Part shown: positions 49,609-58,313 of the stretch, one piece after another
Position numbering within the stretch: position 1 is the first letter of the stretch
Layout of the letters: every line of letters starts with the position of its first letter
Source of the DNA: Nitzschia sp. DOCU1
Lineage: Eukaryota > Bacillariophyta > Bacillariophyceae > Bacillariales > Bacillariaceae
Direction: 5' to 3'
Assembly: GCA_951394045.1 (NCBI GenBank)
Contig: OX595991.1
Location: 2,852,001-2,916,000, forward strand
DNA length: 64,000 nt
The notes under the pieces: model-generated
The model's database searches: none
Told to the model about the DNA's origin: nothing
Seen by the model: the letters and a program-made list of their open reading frames with translations, nothing else
Translations under genes and position numbers: made by a program

Positions 49609-50070
49609 CGCTGTCCATACGACTAGTCCTCGTCTCGTTGAAGGTTGTTCTTTCTGCTAGCCCGGATAAATCTAGCCTGCTCTCTAGAACTGCTATCCTC
49701 TACGAGTAGTAGGATGGTATGGTAACGCTACCATCACGACGATGAATAGATTGAGATATAGTAGAGAGCGACGGAATATTACCATCGCGCTTGCTCTAGT
49801 AATAGTCCGGCTATAGTTCCTAGTCGCTCGCTGATGACCGACTCGTTGGTCGATTGGATCCCGAATGAACGACGACGACCTCTTCTGACTGACGGCGGAC
49901 ACACGTGCAAACCCCCTCCTCCCAAAAAGACAAAAGGGAAGCAAACAGAGATTAGGATGACCATGACAAAACCAAGTCAAGGCGTCAATGCCGCTGTAAG
50001 CCTGATAGTCAGCGCCCCCCCCCCGCTACGGCTTGAACAACATTAACACGGTACAAAATGCTGCTGTACC
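49609..50070. other. Spacer between the two tandem glycosyltransferase-like genes
   Basis: 462 bases with a run of nine C at 50015-50023. Presumed promoter of the second copy. Nothing else recognised. Confidence 0.4.
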
Positions 50071-51288
50071 ATGTCGACAGCTCCGGCTAGTCGAAAGCAA
50101 AAGTTGAGGCGGCGACGCTTCCTTCTGGGATGGGTCTTCATCGTTCTCTGGCTGGTTGTCATGGAACTCAATTCGATTCCGCTGCCTTTTGATCCTGATG
50201 ATAATAACGAAAGCATCGTTCCACCCGGCAAGCAAGAAAGTCGCATATACGCCTCGGTCGGACTTGCTTCAGTTGTCATTTTCTATCATCTTTACATTCC
50301 CCGACATTCAGACGTTGTCGGCCGTCAAGCCCAACGAGCACGACAGATCGTCCGTCAACAGCTTCGCCAGTTGAGCCACACCTTGGAGACTGTGCCGGGG
50401 CTACCACCCGTCCCAGTCTATTACACGTCGGTTGGGACCGATTTGGGTGAATACGTCCAAGATATTTGCGGGAACCTGACCAGTGTAACTTGTCATCGTC
50501 TCCAGCATCTCGAGGAAGGATTTGAAGAGCACACTCTGCAAGCTTTATATGAACATTGTCATCATTTCCCAAACGATCGCGTCATTTATTTACACAGTAA
50601 AGGATCTTATCATGGTAGCAAGGGACAAGATCAATGGCGACGTCACATGACGGACGCAGTGGCAAGTCAGGATTGTATCCACAAGGCGCACCAATGGGAT
50701 TGCGATTTGTGTGGATTACTCTTTGTGCCACGACCCAGTTTGCATTTTACAGGCAACATGTTCAATGCAAAATGTAGTCACATTCAAAAGCTGATACCGC
50801 CCATGGAATTTCCAGCCAGAATGCAAATTCTGTATGAAAAAGCCCGAAAAGATGGAATCTTTGTTTCCAACTTGTTTGATATGGACGAGCCATGGAATTC
50901 AGGAACCCAACGTTATGCCATGGAACATTGGCATGGTAGTCATCCAAATGTAGACAAGATTTGCGATGTTTCCAATCATTCTACCAACAAATTCTGGAAA
51001 AGCAATGCGAATCGAACCTTGCTGCAAGACTGGCAATTAGACTGGTTTCCAAGACGTCCTCAATCAGGAATGCCTGTCGGTGTGGCCAATGATGAGTCGA
51101 AACGAAAACGAGAGTATTTTTTGTTGCCGGGGCAACTTTGGAAATGGTACGAATTGTATGGTCAAGTACCGGGCGAATCCTCTTGGGTATGGTCTTGGTA
51201 TCCGGATGGTTTGTTCTGGAAGGATCAGGTGCGACAGCATGGTGCAAAGGCGGTGGAAGTTGTCTCGAGCCAATGGAGAAATGCCTAA
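50071..51288 (+). CDS. Type II membrane glycosyltransferase-like protein, tandem copy 2
   Basis: 405 residues, ATG at 50071. A basic start (RKQKLRRRRFLL) and signal-anchor (about 19-33) precede a shorter stem than in copy 1. The domain keeps the same landmarks: SVVIFYHLYIPRH, HRLQHLEEGFEEHTLQALYE, VIYLHSKGSYHGS, WRRHMTDAVASQDCI and CDLCGLLFVPRPSLHFTGNM. It ends with YAMEHWHGSHPNVDKICDVS and SSWVWSWYPDGLFWKDQV. HSKGS replaces HTKGS. The diverged N-termini and shared catalytic core suggest related but not identical roles. The acceptor is unknown. Confidence 0.7.
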   Translation: MSTAPASRKQKLRRRRFLLGWVFIVLWLVVMELNSIPLPFDPDDNNESIVPPGKQESRIYASVGLASVVIFYHLYIPRHSDVVGRQAQRARQIVRQQLRQLSHTLETVPGLPPVPVYYTSVGTDLGEYVQDICGNLTSVTCHRLQHLEEGFEEHTLQALYEHCHHFPNDRVIYLHSKGSYHGSKGQDQWRRHMTDAVASQDCIHKAHQWDCDLCGLLFVPRPSLHFTGNMFNAKCSHIQKLIPPMEFPARMQILYEKARKDGIFVSNLFDMDEPWNSGTQRYAMEHWHGSHPNVDKICDVSNHSTNKFWKSNANRTLLQDWQLDWFPRRPQSGMPVGVANDESKRKREYFLLPGQLWKWYELYGQVPGESSWVWSWYPDGLFWKDQVRQHGAKAVEVVSSQWRNA

Positions 51289-51924
51289 ACTAGAGATGAC
51301 CGTCTGGCACAAAAGGTAAACCCGGCTATGCGCTGTTCGACGACCTGCTATGCGCCGTTTCAACGAGAAAAGGTCCAAGGCTTTGAGGATCGCACTTTAC
51401 ACCTGTCAGCAGCATTTTTTGTCATTGAACTTTGCGGTCGTGGGCATTGCCGAACGACGTGGCTTGTTTCACGTGAAGGATGATCTTTTTAGGACAATCT
51501 TGCAGACTTCAAGCCATTACTACTACTCTAGAGTAGGCGTCTCTCTAGCTTCTCTAGTAGTAGCTACCGGTAACTAGCTAAGAGGACACATGTCGCCCCA
51601 ACATATTGTAGTTGAAAAGCCAAAGTTCCAGACACCCAGCTTCGATATTGCATGAACATAGCGAAGAACGGGCGACAAAATCCGATCGATGCATATGATA
51701 GTTGAGGAAGCCTCTACTACTAGCTAGTAGAGTAGCAAGAAGGCCTTTTTCGGGACGGTAGACAGGCCGTTTCTGACACGGAAAGTACACCTTGCATTGA
51801 AAGCAGTGCACTATCCTAAACAGTGAGCACCCACGCGACAAAAGGCACATGCATGTGGGCTTCGCAAGAACCAAGGAACTTTCCTACTACACCGCAAAAT
51901 CTCAACCGCATTCACTGATGCTTG
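51289..51924. other. Intergenic; presumed promoter of the 2OG oxygenase gene
   Basis: 636 bases with a TACCGGTA octamer at 51565-51572 and CTACTACTAGCTAGTAG-type palindromes near 51720. No gene recognised. Confidence 0.35.
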
Positions 51925-53001
51925 ATGAACAACTCGGATGGCATTGATTGCTATGAAAACACCATGGTACATTTGAGCCAAGATGGAAAATACGATGCAG
52001 AGGCCAAAGAGGCGCAGCTACGGGCCGAAGCTGCCTCGTGGGAAACCTGCAATCCGCAACCAGCACAGCCTGGGGATGTGCCTACAATTGACGTGAGTCG
52101 TTGGTTTGCCACCAAGGATCATGCCGAGTTGCAACGTTTAGGCGAGGCTTTGAAACAGGCCAATGAGCAAGTTGGCTTTTATCAGCTCGTGGGGCATGGC
52201 ATTCCGCCAGCAGAGCTTGCCGCAATCGTAACACAGACACGGAATTTTCATTCGTTCTTGGCCGACCAAGAAAAGCTCAAGATTTCCATGGATCTGCCAG
52301 GGTGTAAAGTTGGAGGCGTGGGATACTTGGGCTATGGCAACTGGAAATTGCCCACACGAAGTAAACCGAACCAAAATGCCGCTTTCATCATTAAAAAGGA
52401 CCACCACATCTCCTTGAACGACAATCTTTGGCCAAACGAAGACGACCTGCGAGGCTTTCGCGAATGGGTAGAAAGGTATGCTAATCTCGCAGAGGGCCTG
52501 GCAAAGCAGCTACTTCCAATTTACGCTGTAAGTTTGGGCCTTCCCGAAGACTACTTTCAGGAGGCTTTTCAAACGCCCTTCTTTCGTCTGAGAATGTCGC
52601 ATTATCGTCCAAGGACTGAAGACAAGCATGTTGAAGGCTTTGGTATTCATCCTCATGTCGACACGTGCTTTTTCACACTACTCCTGATGGATGGCATTCC
52701 GGGGCTTTCCATCTTTAGTCATTTACGCCAGGAATGGATCCAGGTACCAATTCCGGTTCCCAATGCCTTTATTGTAAACTCGGGCGAGTTTTTGCGGCAA
52801 TGGTCCAACGACCAATGTTTGAGTACGCGGCACTTTGTGAAGAATACTAGTGATCGGGATCGGTACTCGGTGCCATTCTTTTTTACCCCCAATTCGGATT
52901 TTCGTATGAAATGCCTACCGACATGTTGTGGCCCCAACAATCCGCCAAAATATCCGCCATTTTCTTACAACGAAAGTCAAGGCGTCGTTCAAGGGGAATA
53001 G
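51925..53001 (+). CDS. 2-oxoglutarate/Fe(II) oxygenase, isopenicillin-N-synthase-like
   Basis: 358 residues from ATG 51925 (a TTG precedes it in frame). A DIOX_N-type start (PTIDVSRWF, then QVGFYQLVGHGIPP) leads to the double-stranded beta-helix. The iron ligands are visible: His244 and Asp246 (HPHVDTCFFTLLL) and His303 (STRHFVKN). Arg313 and Ser315 in RYSVPFFF bind 2-oxoglutarate. All needed residues are present, so an active hydroxylase or desaturase is expected. The family acts on small molecules (hormones, alkaloids, flavonoids in plants). Here the substrate is unknown, and no neighbouring biosynthetic genes narrow it down. Confidence 0.9.
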   Translation: MNNSDGIDCYENTMVHLSQDGKYDAEAKEAQLRAEAASWETCNPQPAQPGDVPTIDVSRWFATKDHAELQRLGEALKQANEQVGFYQLVGHGIPPAELAAIVTQTRNFHSFLADQEKLKISMDLPGCKVGGVGYLGYGNWKLPTRSKPNQNAAFIIKKDHHISLNDNLWPNEDDLRGFREWVERYANLAEGLAKQLLPIYAVSLGLPEDYFQEAFQTPFFRLRMSHYRPRTEDKHVEGFGIHPHVDTCFFTLLLMDGIPGLSIFSHLRQEWIQVPIPVPNAFIVNSGEFLRQWSNDQCLSTRHFVKNTSDRDRYSVPFFFTPNSDFRMKCLPTCCGPNNPPKYPPFSYNESQGVVQGE

Positions 53002-53402
53002 CAACAGGGACGCAAAAGTGGAGATCATTCAATGCCTATTCGTTGAACGAAAAGTACAAATCTACTCGTCAGTCGAGGGGCGGATCCGACCGTTTCGGTC
53101 ATTAGTACAGGCGCATTACCGCGAAGGTGGCGGCCACAGACTCCAGTACCCGCAGCTGAAGCAACCGGGAGCTTCACAAGGCGATCCCGGGCATGCCTTC
53201 TAGCCAATCGCAGTCTGTTTCGGTTTCCTTGTCACAACATTTTGTGCTAGTCCTTCTTTTTCTATACATTGAAAGGTTTGCGAGACTCTACTAGTTGGCA
53301 GGTGTCGCTCCGGCGAACGAAGAGATCGATCCTCGTCGATCGTCAAGGTAGTTGCTAATTGGATAAAGCGTACTATTCGGTGCCGAATCTGCTGCCTACT
53401 AG
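53002..53402. other. Convergent intergenic region
   Basis: 401 bases between the 3' ends of the oxygenase (+) and GT61-like gene (-). A short open frame at 52928-53203 overlaps the oxygenase end and has no features. Confidence 0.4.
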
Positions 53403-56381
53403 CTAGTCATGCGATCCAACATGACCTACAAATTCTAGTTCGGTTTCCATCAAACGCCCAAACAGTTCCAAATCTCGATCCATAGTCGACAAGGGCAACC
53501 AATGGACGCGAAGATATGAGGCATGATTCCAAAAATCCCAATCCAACATGGCAGGCATTCGGGTGCGCTTGTTGTTGTTAGACTGATCCTTGACGAAATC
53601 ATCCATGTCATTGTAATACAGAATCAAGCACGAATTTCGTTCCAAGAACATGGCCGTGGAAGCCGATCCACCAATGACACTGATAAAGACGGACGATTCG
53701 TGCATAACCTGCAATTGTTCTTGAAGTGATAACGCGCCCAGTTGAATGGCTTGGACCTTCATCAATGTCGTCGGATAGTGCGTCTGGAGTAATTTGATTT
53801 GGGCGTCAAAGTCTCGCCGTCGAGATGGATTGTTGCTCGAGTTTATGGAAAATGTGATGACAAAAGGAGGCTGATGATGGGTTGTCGTCGTCCTCTGCGG
53901 CGCCGGTTTTGACATCAATTCCATGTTGCGCACCATGTGGTTACGAAAGCGCCAAAAGGCTATACCGCGTCCCGCATTGTGAACCGTCTGATAGTCTTCC
54001 AATAGTTGACCGTGCTTTTTGACACCATGATCTGTCAACATGCCGATTCCAGCTAGAGCATGAGACGCACACACCACTGGCGTCTCGGGCTGCATGGGAT
54101 TGCCAAAATGATCTTTTAAATCCAGACGAGCATCGCGTGCCGAGGAAAACGATGCGGGGTCCACGCCCAATAGTGGTAGAAATTTGGTAGTGAGCTTGTG
54201 ACAAATACCATCGCGGCCCGATTGTGCGCCAGCAGGGACGCAATCGTTATCCAAGTGCGTCAAGAGCATACGAGGAGAGCCCTGCTCGTTCGGGTCCATG
54301 GGACCAAAGAAGAGTTCCATCAACGTATACAGTGGCAAAAAGTAGTCCCAAAGCAAATGACCGGGATTGTTGGCATTTGGGACCTCGGCAAAATAAGGCA
54401 ACCACGCTATTGGGTAGGGCAACGTGTAGTATGCCTTAGTATGGTTGCCCATTTCTACAGGAAACCAGGGATCTCCCGTTCCCCGACGAATCGTTTGTCC
54501 CATCATGACGTGCTTATCATGATGGTCCTTTGCGGCCAAGTTGGATAACGAGCTCCTGTGTTGTTGGTTGCTACGGCTACTAGATTCCAGCAACGTCGAT
54601 AGTTCCTTGGATTCGGGGCGCCACATGTACTCTTTGGTTTCCAAATTCCAGCACAAATTCTCAAAATGACACGATCGATGATTGACAGCATCCCATTGCC
54701 AATTCTCGCCTACACAATGAAGGTTGGAAGGAAGTGGTGACCGACGTACGAGCTGCACGGGGACTTGACCATTCAATGTCCAGTCTCCAACCGCATCCGA
54801 AATAGCATGACCTCCTCGGCGTAGTTGTTGTCCACGAATCAAATGCGTCAAAATGGCAACCAACCATTCTGTTTCTGATTCGTTGGTAGGTAGGGCCAGC
54901 CATTGGACTTGAAGATGCGTCATGTGATTCCACAGGCCAAAATTCGAATAGACTGGATGTTGTTGTTGCTCGGAATCATTCCTTTGCGCTGTCCTACCCC
55001 TCCGGACAGGAGGACGCTTTGGAAATTGGGTAGAGTTGTAGAGTAAAATCAAGGTGGATTTTCGTGGAAGAAATAATGCCGGCCATGTCCATTCATCCTC
55101 ATGAGCAAGAGCAATCCATATATTGGATTGTTGAGCTTGTGAAATCAGGGATATTCCGTCGTCAATCCTGTTGCTCGTAATAATGTCGTCAAGAGTGACT
55201 AGCGAAAAATCGACGGAGGTTTGATTCTTGGGAAATGCGTCTCTCAACAATCGAGCGAGTAGTCGCTGATGAGAATCACCGGCAGTACCAAGAGTAGGGA
55301 TCGCCAGTACGGCTCGAACGCGTTGCATCCTCTCCATTGCTGCACTAGTCTCGCCTTGTCGTTGTTGATGCAAAAGAATCGCTTGCCGAAATTCCCAAAG
55401 AGTGGCTCCTCGTCCTGCATTATGACTTGCTTTGTGAGTAGTATAATCCTTGACATCCTGACCGCGTTTGGAGACGCCGGACGCGGACAAGACTCCCATG
55501 CCTGCCACGGCTCGAGCGATACAAATCTCGGAGGGTGGTTCTACCACTACTAGAGTATATCCCAAGAAGTCTCGCAGAGCCCGTTTCAACCATTGCGTCG
55601 TATTTGTGTTCTTTGGTTCGTCATCATCTTCCAACAAATAGACATGTACCTTGCCATGTTCGTTTTGCCATCCAAAGAGACCCAACAAGTTATACATGGG
55701 TAGCAATACCTCATAGAGTACCTCGAACATGTGGGTATTCGTGGTAGGTAGCTGTGGATAGTACATGAACACGCCAATCACATCCTCCACTCCGATGACA
55801 GGCTCGTCGTCGTTGTCTACGACTCGGGGAGACCATTGCCACTTTTGTTTCCGAATCGAAGCGACCGTGGCTGGATTGAGCGATACAGTATGATTGTCAA
55901 AATTGGTGGAATATCGGGCAAAGGATGAATTGCCATGTTGCAATCGCCAGATTTGCTTGAACGTTTGATGGACTAGAGAAGGTCGTAGTGTCCATTCGCC
56001 CTTTTTGGTCCGACACACATTGCGATATTGACAAGATCGATAGATCCATGCCGACGACAAAAAGTTATCACCCACACAATGTACCAGAGAACTCGTTCCG
56101 TGAGAAGATGCGCTGGTAATGGTAGCTTGATAGTTTGCAATCTGAGCTTTCGTCGAACTATCTGCAGAACGGCTAGCATTCGTCGTCGAATCTTGTTGCT
56201 GTTTGAATGATTGTAACGACTCCCATAGAAAACTATCACTAGCAGATGAGGATGATCCTATCCAAACGAATACGCCTTGTTGCTGGTGGATCCAAAGCAT
56301 TAGCAGCGCTAGCAGCAGAAAAGCCATAGACTGCCACCGTCTCCGCCGAGTTCTCCAAAACATCCACGTCCTCGGCGACAT
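53403..56381 (-). CDS. Double-domain GT61-like glycosyltransferase, type II membrane protein
   Basis: 992 residues, ATG at 56381, no intron. Signal-anchor at about 19-36. Two homologous halves follow (about 95-500 and 540-992). Each opens with a Cys motif (HCVGDNFLSSAWIYRSCQY; HCVGENWQWDAVNHRSCHF then ENLCW). Each continues through a PYPIAWLPYF- or MYYPQL-type region and carries HNAGRGATLWEFRQ or HNAGRGIAFWRFRN. Each ends with a Ser/Gly block (the second reads VFISVIGGSASTAMFLERNS). This layout fits GT61/EOGT-like enzymes, which use UDP-xylose, GlcNAc or arabinose. In the first half the final block is altered (NIWIALAHEDEWTWPALFLP), so that half may be inactive. Substrate unknown. Confidence 0.75.
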   Translation of the reverse strand: MSPRTWMFWRTRRRRWQSMAFLLLALLMLWIHQQQGVFVWIGSSSSASDSFLWESLQSFKQQQDSTTNASRSADSSTKAQIANYQATITSASSHGTSSLVHCVGDNFLSSAWIYRSCQYRNVCRTKKGEWTLRPSLVHQTFKQIWRLQHGNSSFARYSTNFDNHTVSLNPATVASIRKQKWQWSPRVVDNDDEPVIGVEDVIGVFMYYPQLPTTNTHMFEVLYEVLLPMYNLLGLFGWQNEHGKVHVYLLEDDDEPKNTNTTQWLKRALRDFLGYTLVVVEPPSEICIARAVAGMGVLSASGVSKRGQDVKDYTTHKASHNAGRGATLWEFRQAILLHQQRQGETSAAMERMQRVRAVLAIPTLGTAGDSHQRLLARLLRDAFPKNQTSVDFSLVTLDDIITSNRIDDGISLISQAQQSNIWIALAHEDEWTWPALFLPRKSTLILLYNSTQFPKRPPVRRGRTAQRNDSEQQQHPVYSNFGLWNHMTHLQVQWLALPTNESETEWLVAILTHLIRGQQLRRGGHAISDAVGDWTLNGQVPVQLVRRSPLPSNLHCVGENWQWDAVNHRSCHFENLCWNLETKEYMWRPESKELSTLLESSSRSNQQHRSSLSNLAAKDHHDKHVMMGQTIRRGTGDPWFPVEMGNHTKAYYTLPYPIAWLPYFAEVPNANNPGHLLWDYFLPLYTLMELFFGPMDPNEQGSPRMLLTHLDNDCVPAGAQSGRDGICHKLTTKFLPLLGVDPASFSSARDARLDLKDHFGNPMQPETPVVCASHALAGIGMLTDHGVKKHGQLLEDYQTVHNAGRGIAFWRFRNHMVRNMELMSKPAPQRTTTTHHQPPFVITFSINSSNNPSRRRDFDAQIKLLQTHYPTTLMKVQAIQLGALSLQEQLQVMHESSVFISVIGGSASTAMFLERNSCLILYYNDMDDFVKDQSNNNKRTRMPAMLDWDFWNHASYLRVHWLPLSTMDRDLELFGRLMETELEFVGHVGSHD

Positions 56382-56894
56382 TATGACCCACTCCCCCGGA
56401 TCCAGTATTCCTACAAAGCGACACTCAAATCATGCTGCTCTTGGTTGCTTGCTGTTGCTGCCCATTACTGCTACGGACGATAGTAGGATGCAATATGGAG
56501 GACAGAGAGAGATACGAACGATCACGTCATGGTCGAACTTTTTCTCTGCTGTTCCTATCTTTGTGACTGCTTCGACTCAAATAGAGTGGCCCTCCTACTC
56601 ATCCATGACTGATTGACTCACGTTCTGACACGTCATCTCTCGGAACGAAGTTCGTTGCGCGTACGTACGACGTGATCCTTTCTGCGTCAGCTTTTTCGCC
56701 AAGAAGAGGCTTCAAAAGAATTTCCATTCCATTCGACGAGGCAACTTCGTTGCCCATCATGTGCGGATTACGCGAGTCCACATCATCATCAACGGACATG
56801 ATTTGTTCTGTTTCGCCCTACGCATTATCCATTCTGGGGGGCGAACTTGTGACAAGACGATGCCACAAAACAAAGCAACATAAATGCCGCTACA
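56382..56894. promoter_or_regulatory. Divergent intergenic region
   Basis: 513 bases between the GT61-like gene (-) and the Lon-N-like gene (+). A GGAACGAAGTTCG palindrome and CGTACGTACG lie near 56641-56670. No gene recognised. Confidence 0.35.
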
Positions 56895-57929
56895 ATGATC
56901 CCCAGACGATTGCTATCCAAGGTTGCAGCTCTTGCCGTTTTGGGCATATCTGCTCTCGCTTTTAGTCCAAGGCTTTCTTTCCATGGGCTTCAAAAACCAA
57001 TGAAATCTTCCCCATCACCTCGGTTATTTGGCATTAGTGAATGGAGAGACCAAGCTCTTACATCATCATCTGATACCACAATGTCGACCCCATCCAACAG
57101 CCGTTCTGCTGACATTGTCCGACCAATCCCAATTTACCTGATGGACTCTAATCAAGTTGTTCTACAAGGCGAGACCTTGTATCTACAATTCACAAGAGAC
57201 GATGACGTTCGGCTCTTTCAGCTTGCACTCGATTGCCACCAAGGCGTCTTTGCGCTTGGATATGTATCCAGCCAGGACGACATTTTGTACGACAAGGTAT
57301 CGCTAGTTGAAATCAAGGACTACAATATGATGGGAGACGAGTTTGGAATCTTTTTGTCAGTACAAGTTGTGGGTGTGGCCATGATCTTGGAGACTCAAGT
57401 TCGTCCTGCTAGCTGTACTAGTAGCACATCATCTGATCTCGGGCTAGACGATAACGAAGACAAGCAGCCCGTAGTGGCGCTTTGTGCCGAGATCTTTAAT
57501 CGGGAGGAGCAAATCACACTTGCCGAAGCTAACGAGTTGGGCAAGGAAGTGGAAGTGTTGATTGCGAAAGTATGTAACGCGGAGAATGAATCGCGCTTGC
57601 TTGTGGGGGATGATCAAGATCGTTGGGATCGCTACCGTGAAGCCTACGTACAAGCCCTGGAATCCGATACACAGGGATACAGGTACTCGCAAGAAGATAG
57701 CGATGAATGCCCTTTGGCCAGTGGGGACAAGGAGAAAAGGTCTTACCTTTACACATGGAGGGAGCTAAATGCGATAAGTTGGGCTGCTTTCTGTACGAGT
57801 GCTTGCTTGAAGAACGATTCAACCTATCGTCTCGCAGCTCTGGACAATGATTCAATGTCCAATCGCCTACGACTAGCAGCATATTGGCTGTCTGATGTAC
57901 TTCAAGACGTACAGCAAGAGGCGGTCTGA
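56895..57929 (+). CDS. Plastid-type protein with Lon N-terminal-like domain
   Basis: 344 residues, ATG at 56895. The leader is a textbook diatom plastid leader: signal peptide RRLLSKVAALAVLGIS, then ALAFSP at 20-25 (ASAFAP-type motif with Phe) and a Ser/Arg-rich transit stretch. The mature part starts near residue 75 with PIPIYLMDSNQVVLQGETLY, then LFQLALDCHQGVFALGYV. That is the beta pattern of the Lon substrate-binding (N) domain. No AAA+ or protease domain follows. The C-terminal part is helical and acidic. Stand-alone Lon-N proteins occur in plastids and bacteria; a protein-quality-control role is only inferred. Confidence 0.75.
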   Translation: MIPRRLLSKVAALAVLGISALAFSPRLSFHGLQKPMKSSPSPRLFGISEWRDQALTSSSDTTMSTPSNSRSADIVRPIPIYLMDSNQVVLQGETLYLQFTRDDDVRLFQLALDCHQGVFALGYVSSQDDILYDKVSLVEIKDYNMMGDEFGIFLSVQVVGVAMILETQVRPASCTSSTSSDLGLDDNEDKQPVVALCAEIFNREEQITLAEANELGKEVEVLIAKVCNAENESRLLVGDDQDRWDRYREAYVQALESDTQGYRYSQEDSDECPLASGDKEKRSYLYTWRELNAISWAAFCTSACLKNDSTYRLAALDNDSMSNRLRLAAYWLSDVLQDVQQEAV

Positions 57930-58313
57930 TTGTGCAACTTGTACTACTAGTAGCTAGATTTGGTGTTGTTAGATCATTTAACTTCGACATTGAGAGTAAC
58001 TAATTTTGCCAGCCGAGATCTGAGTACTATACTTGGATGCTGTGTTTTGAGCATTATCGTGTAGTGCCACCTCGTGACAGTTACGAAGTTAATGTGAGAT
58101 ACTAGCGAGTCCCGAGTGCAATCGTGTAGCAAATTAAGTTTGATTCGAACCAGTCATTGTGGGAGAAATGCCAAAAATTCAAACGTGCTGGCGGCGGCTT
58201 TTCCACGAAGTTCCCAGTGGGGAAATTCGAAGGTGGGGTTGTTGCAACGAGACTCATAATTCAGTCGGCATCAGCCTCTCTCCTCTCCTCTGAGACTTTC
58301 TGACAATATCATC
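57930..58313. other. Intergenic; presumed promoter of the permease gene
   Basis: 384 bases, no gene recognised. A pyrimidine-rich CTCTCTCCTCTCCTCTGAG stretch precedes the permease ATG. Confidence 0.35.
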
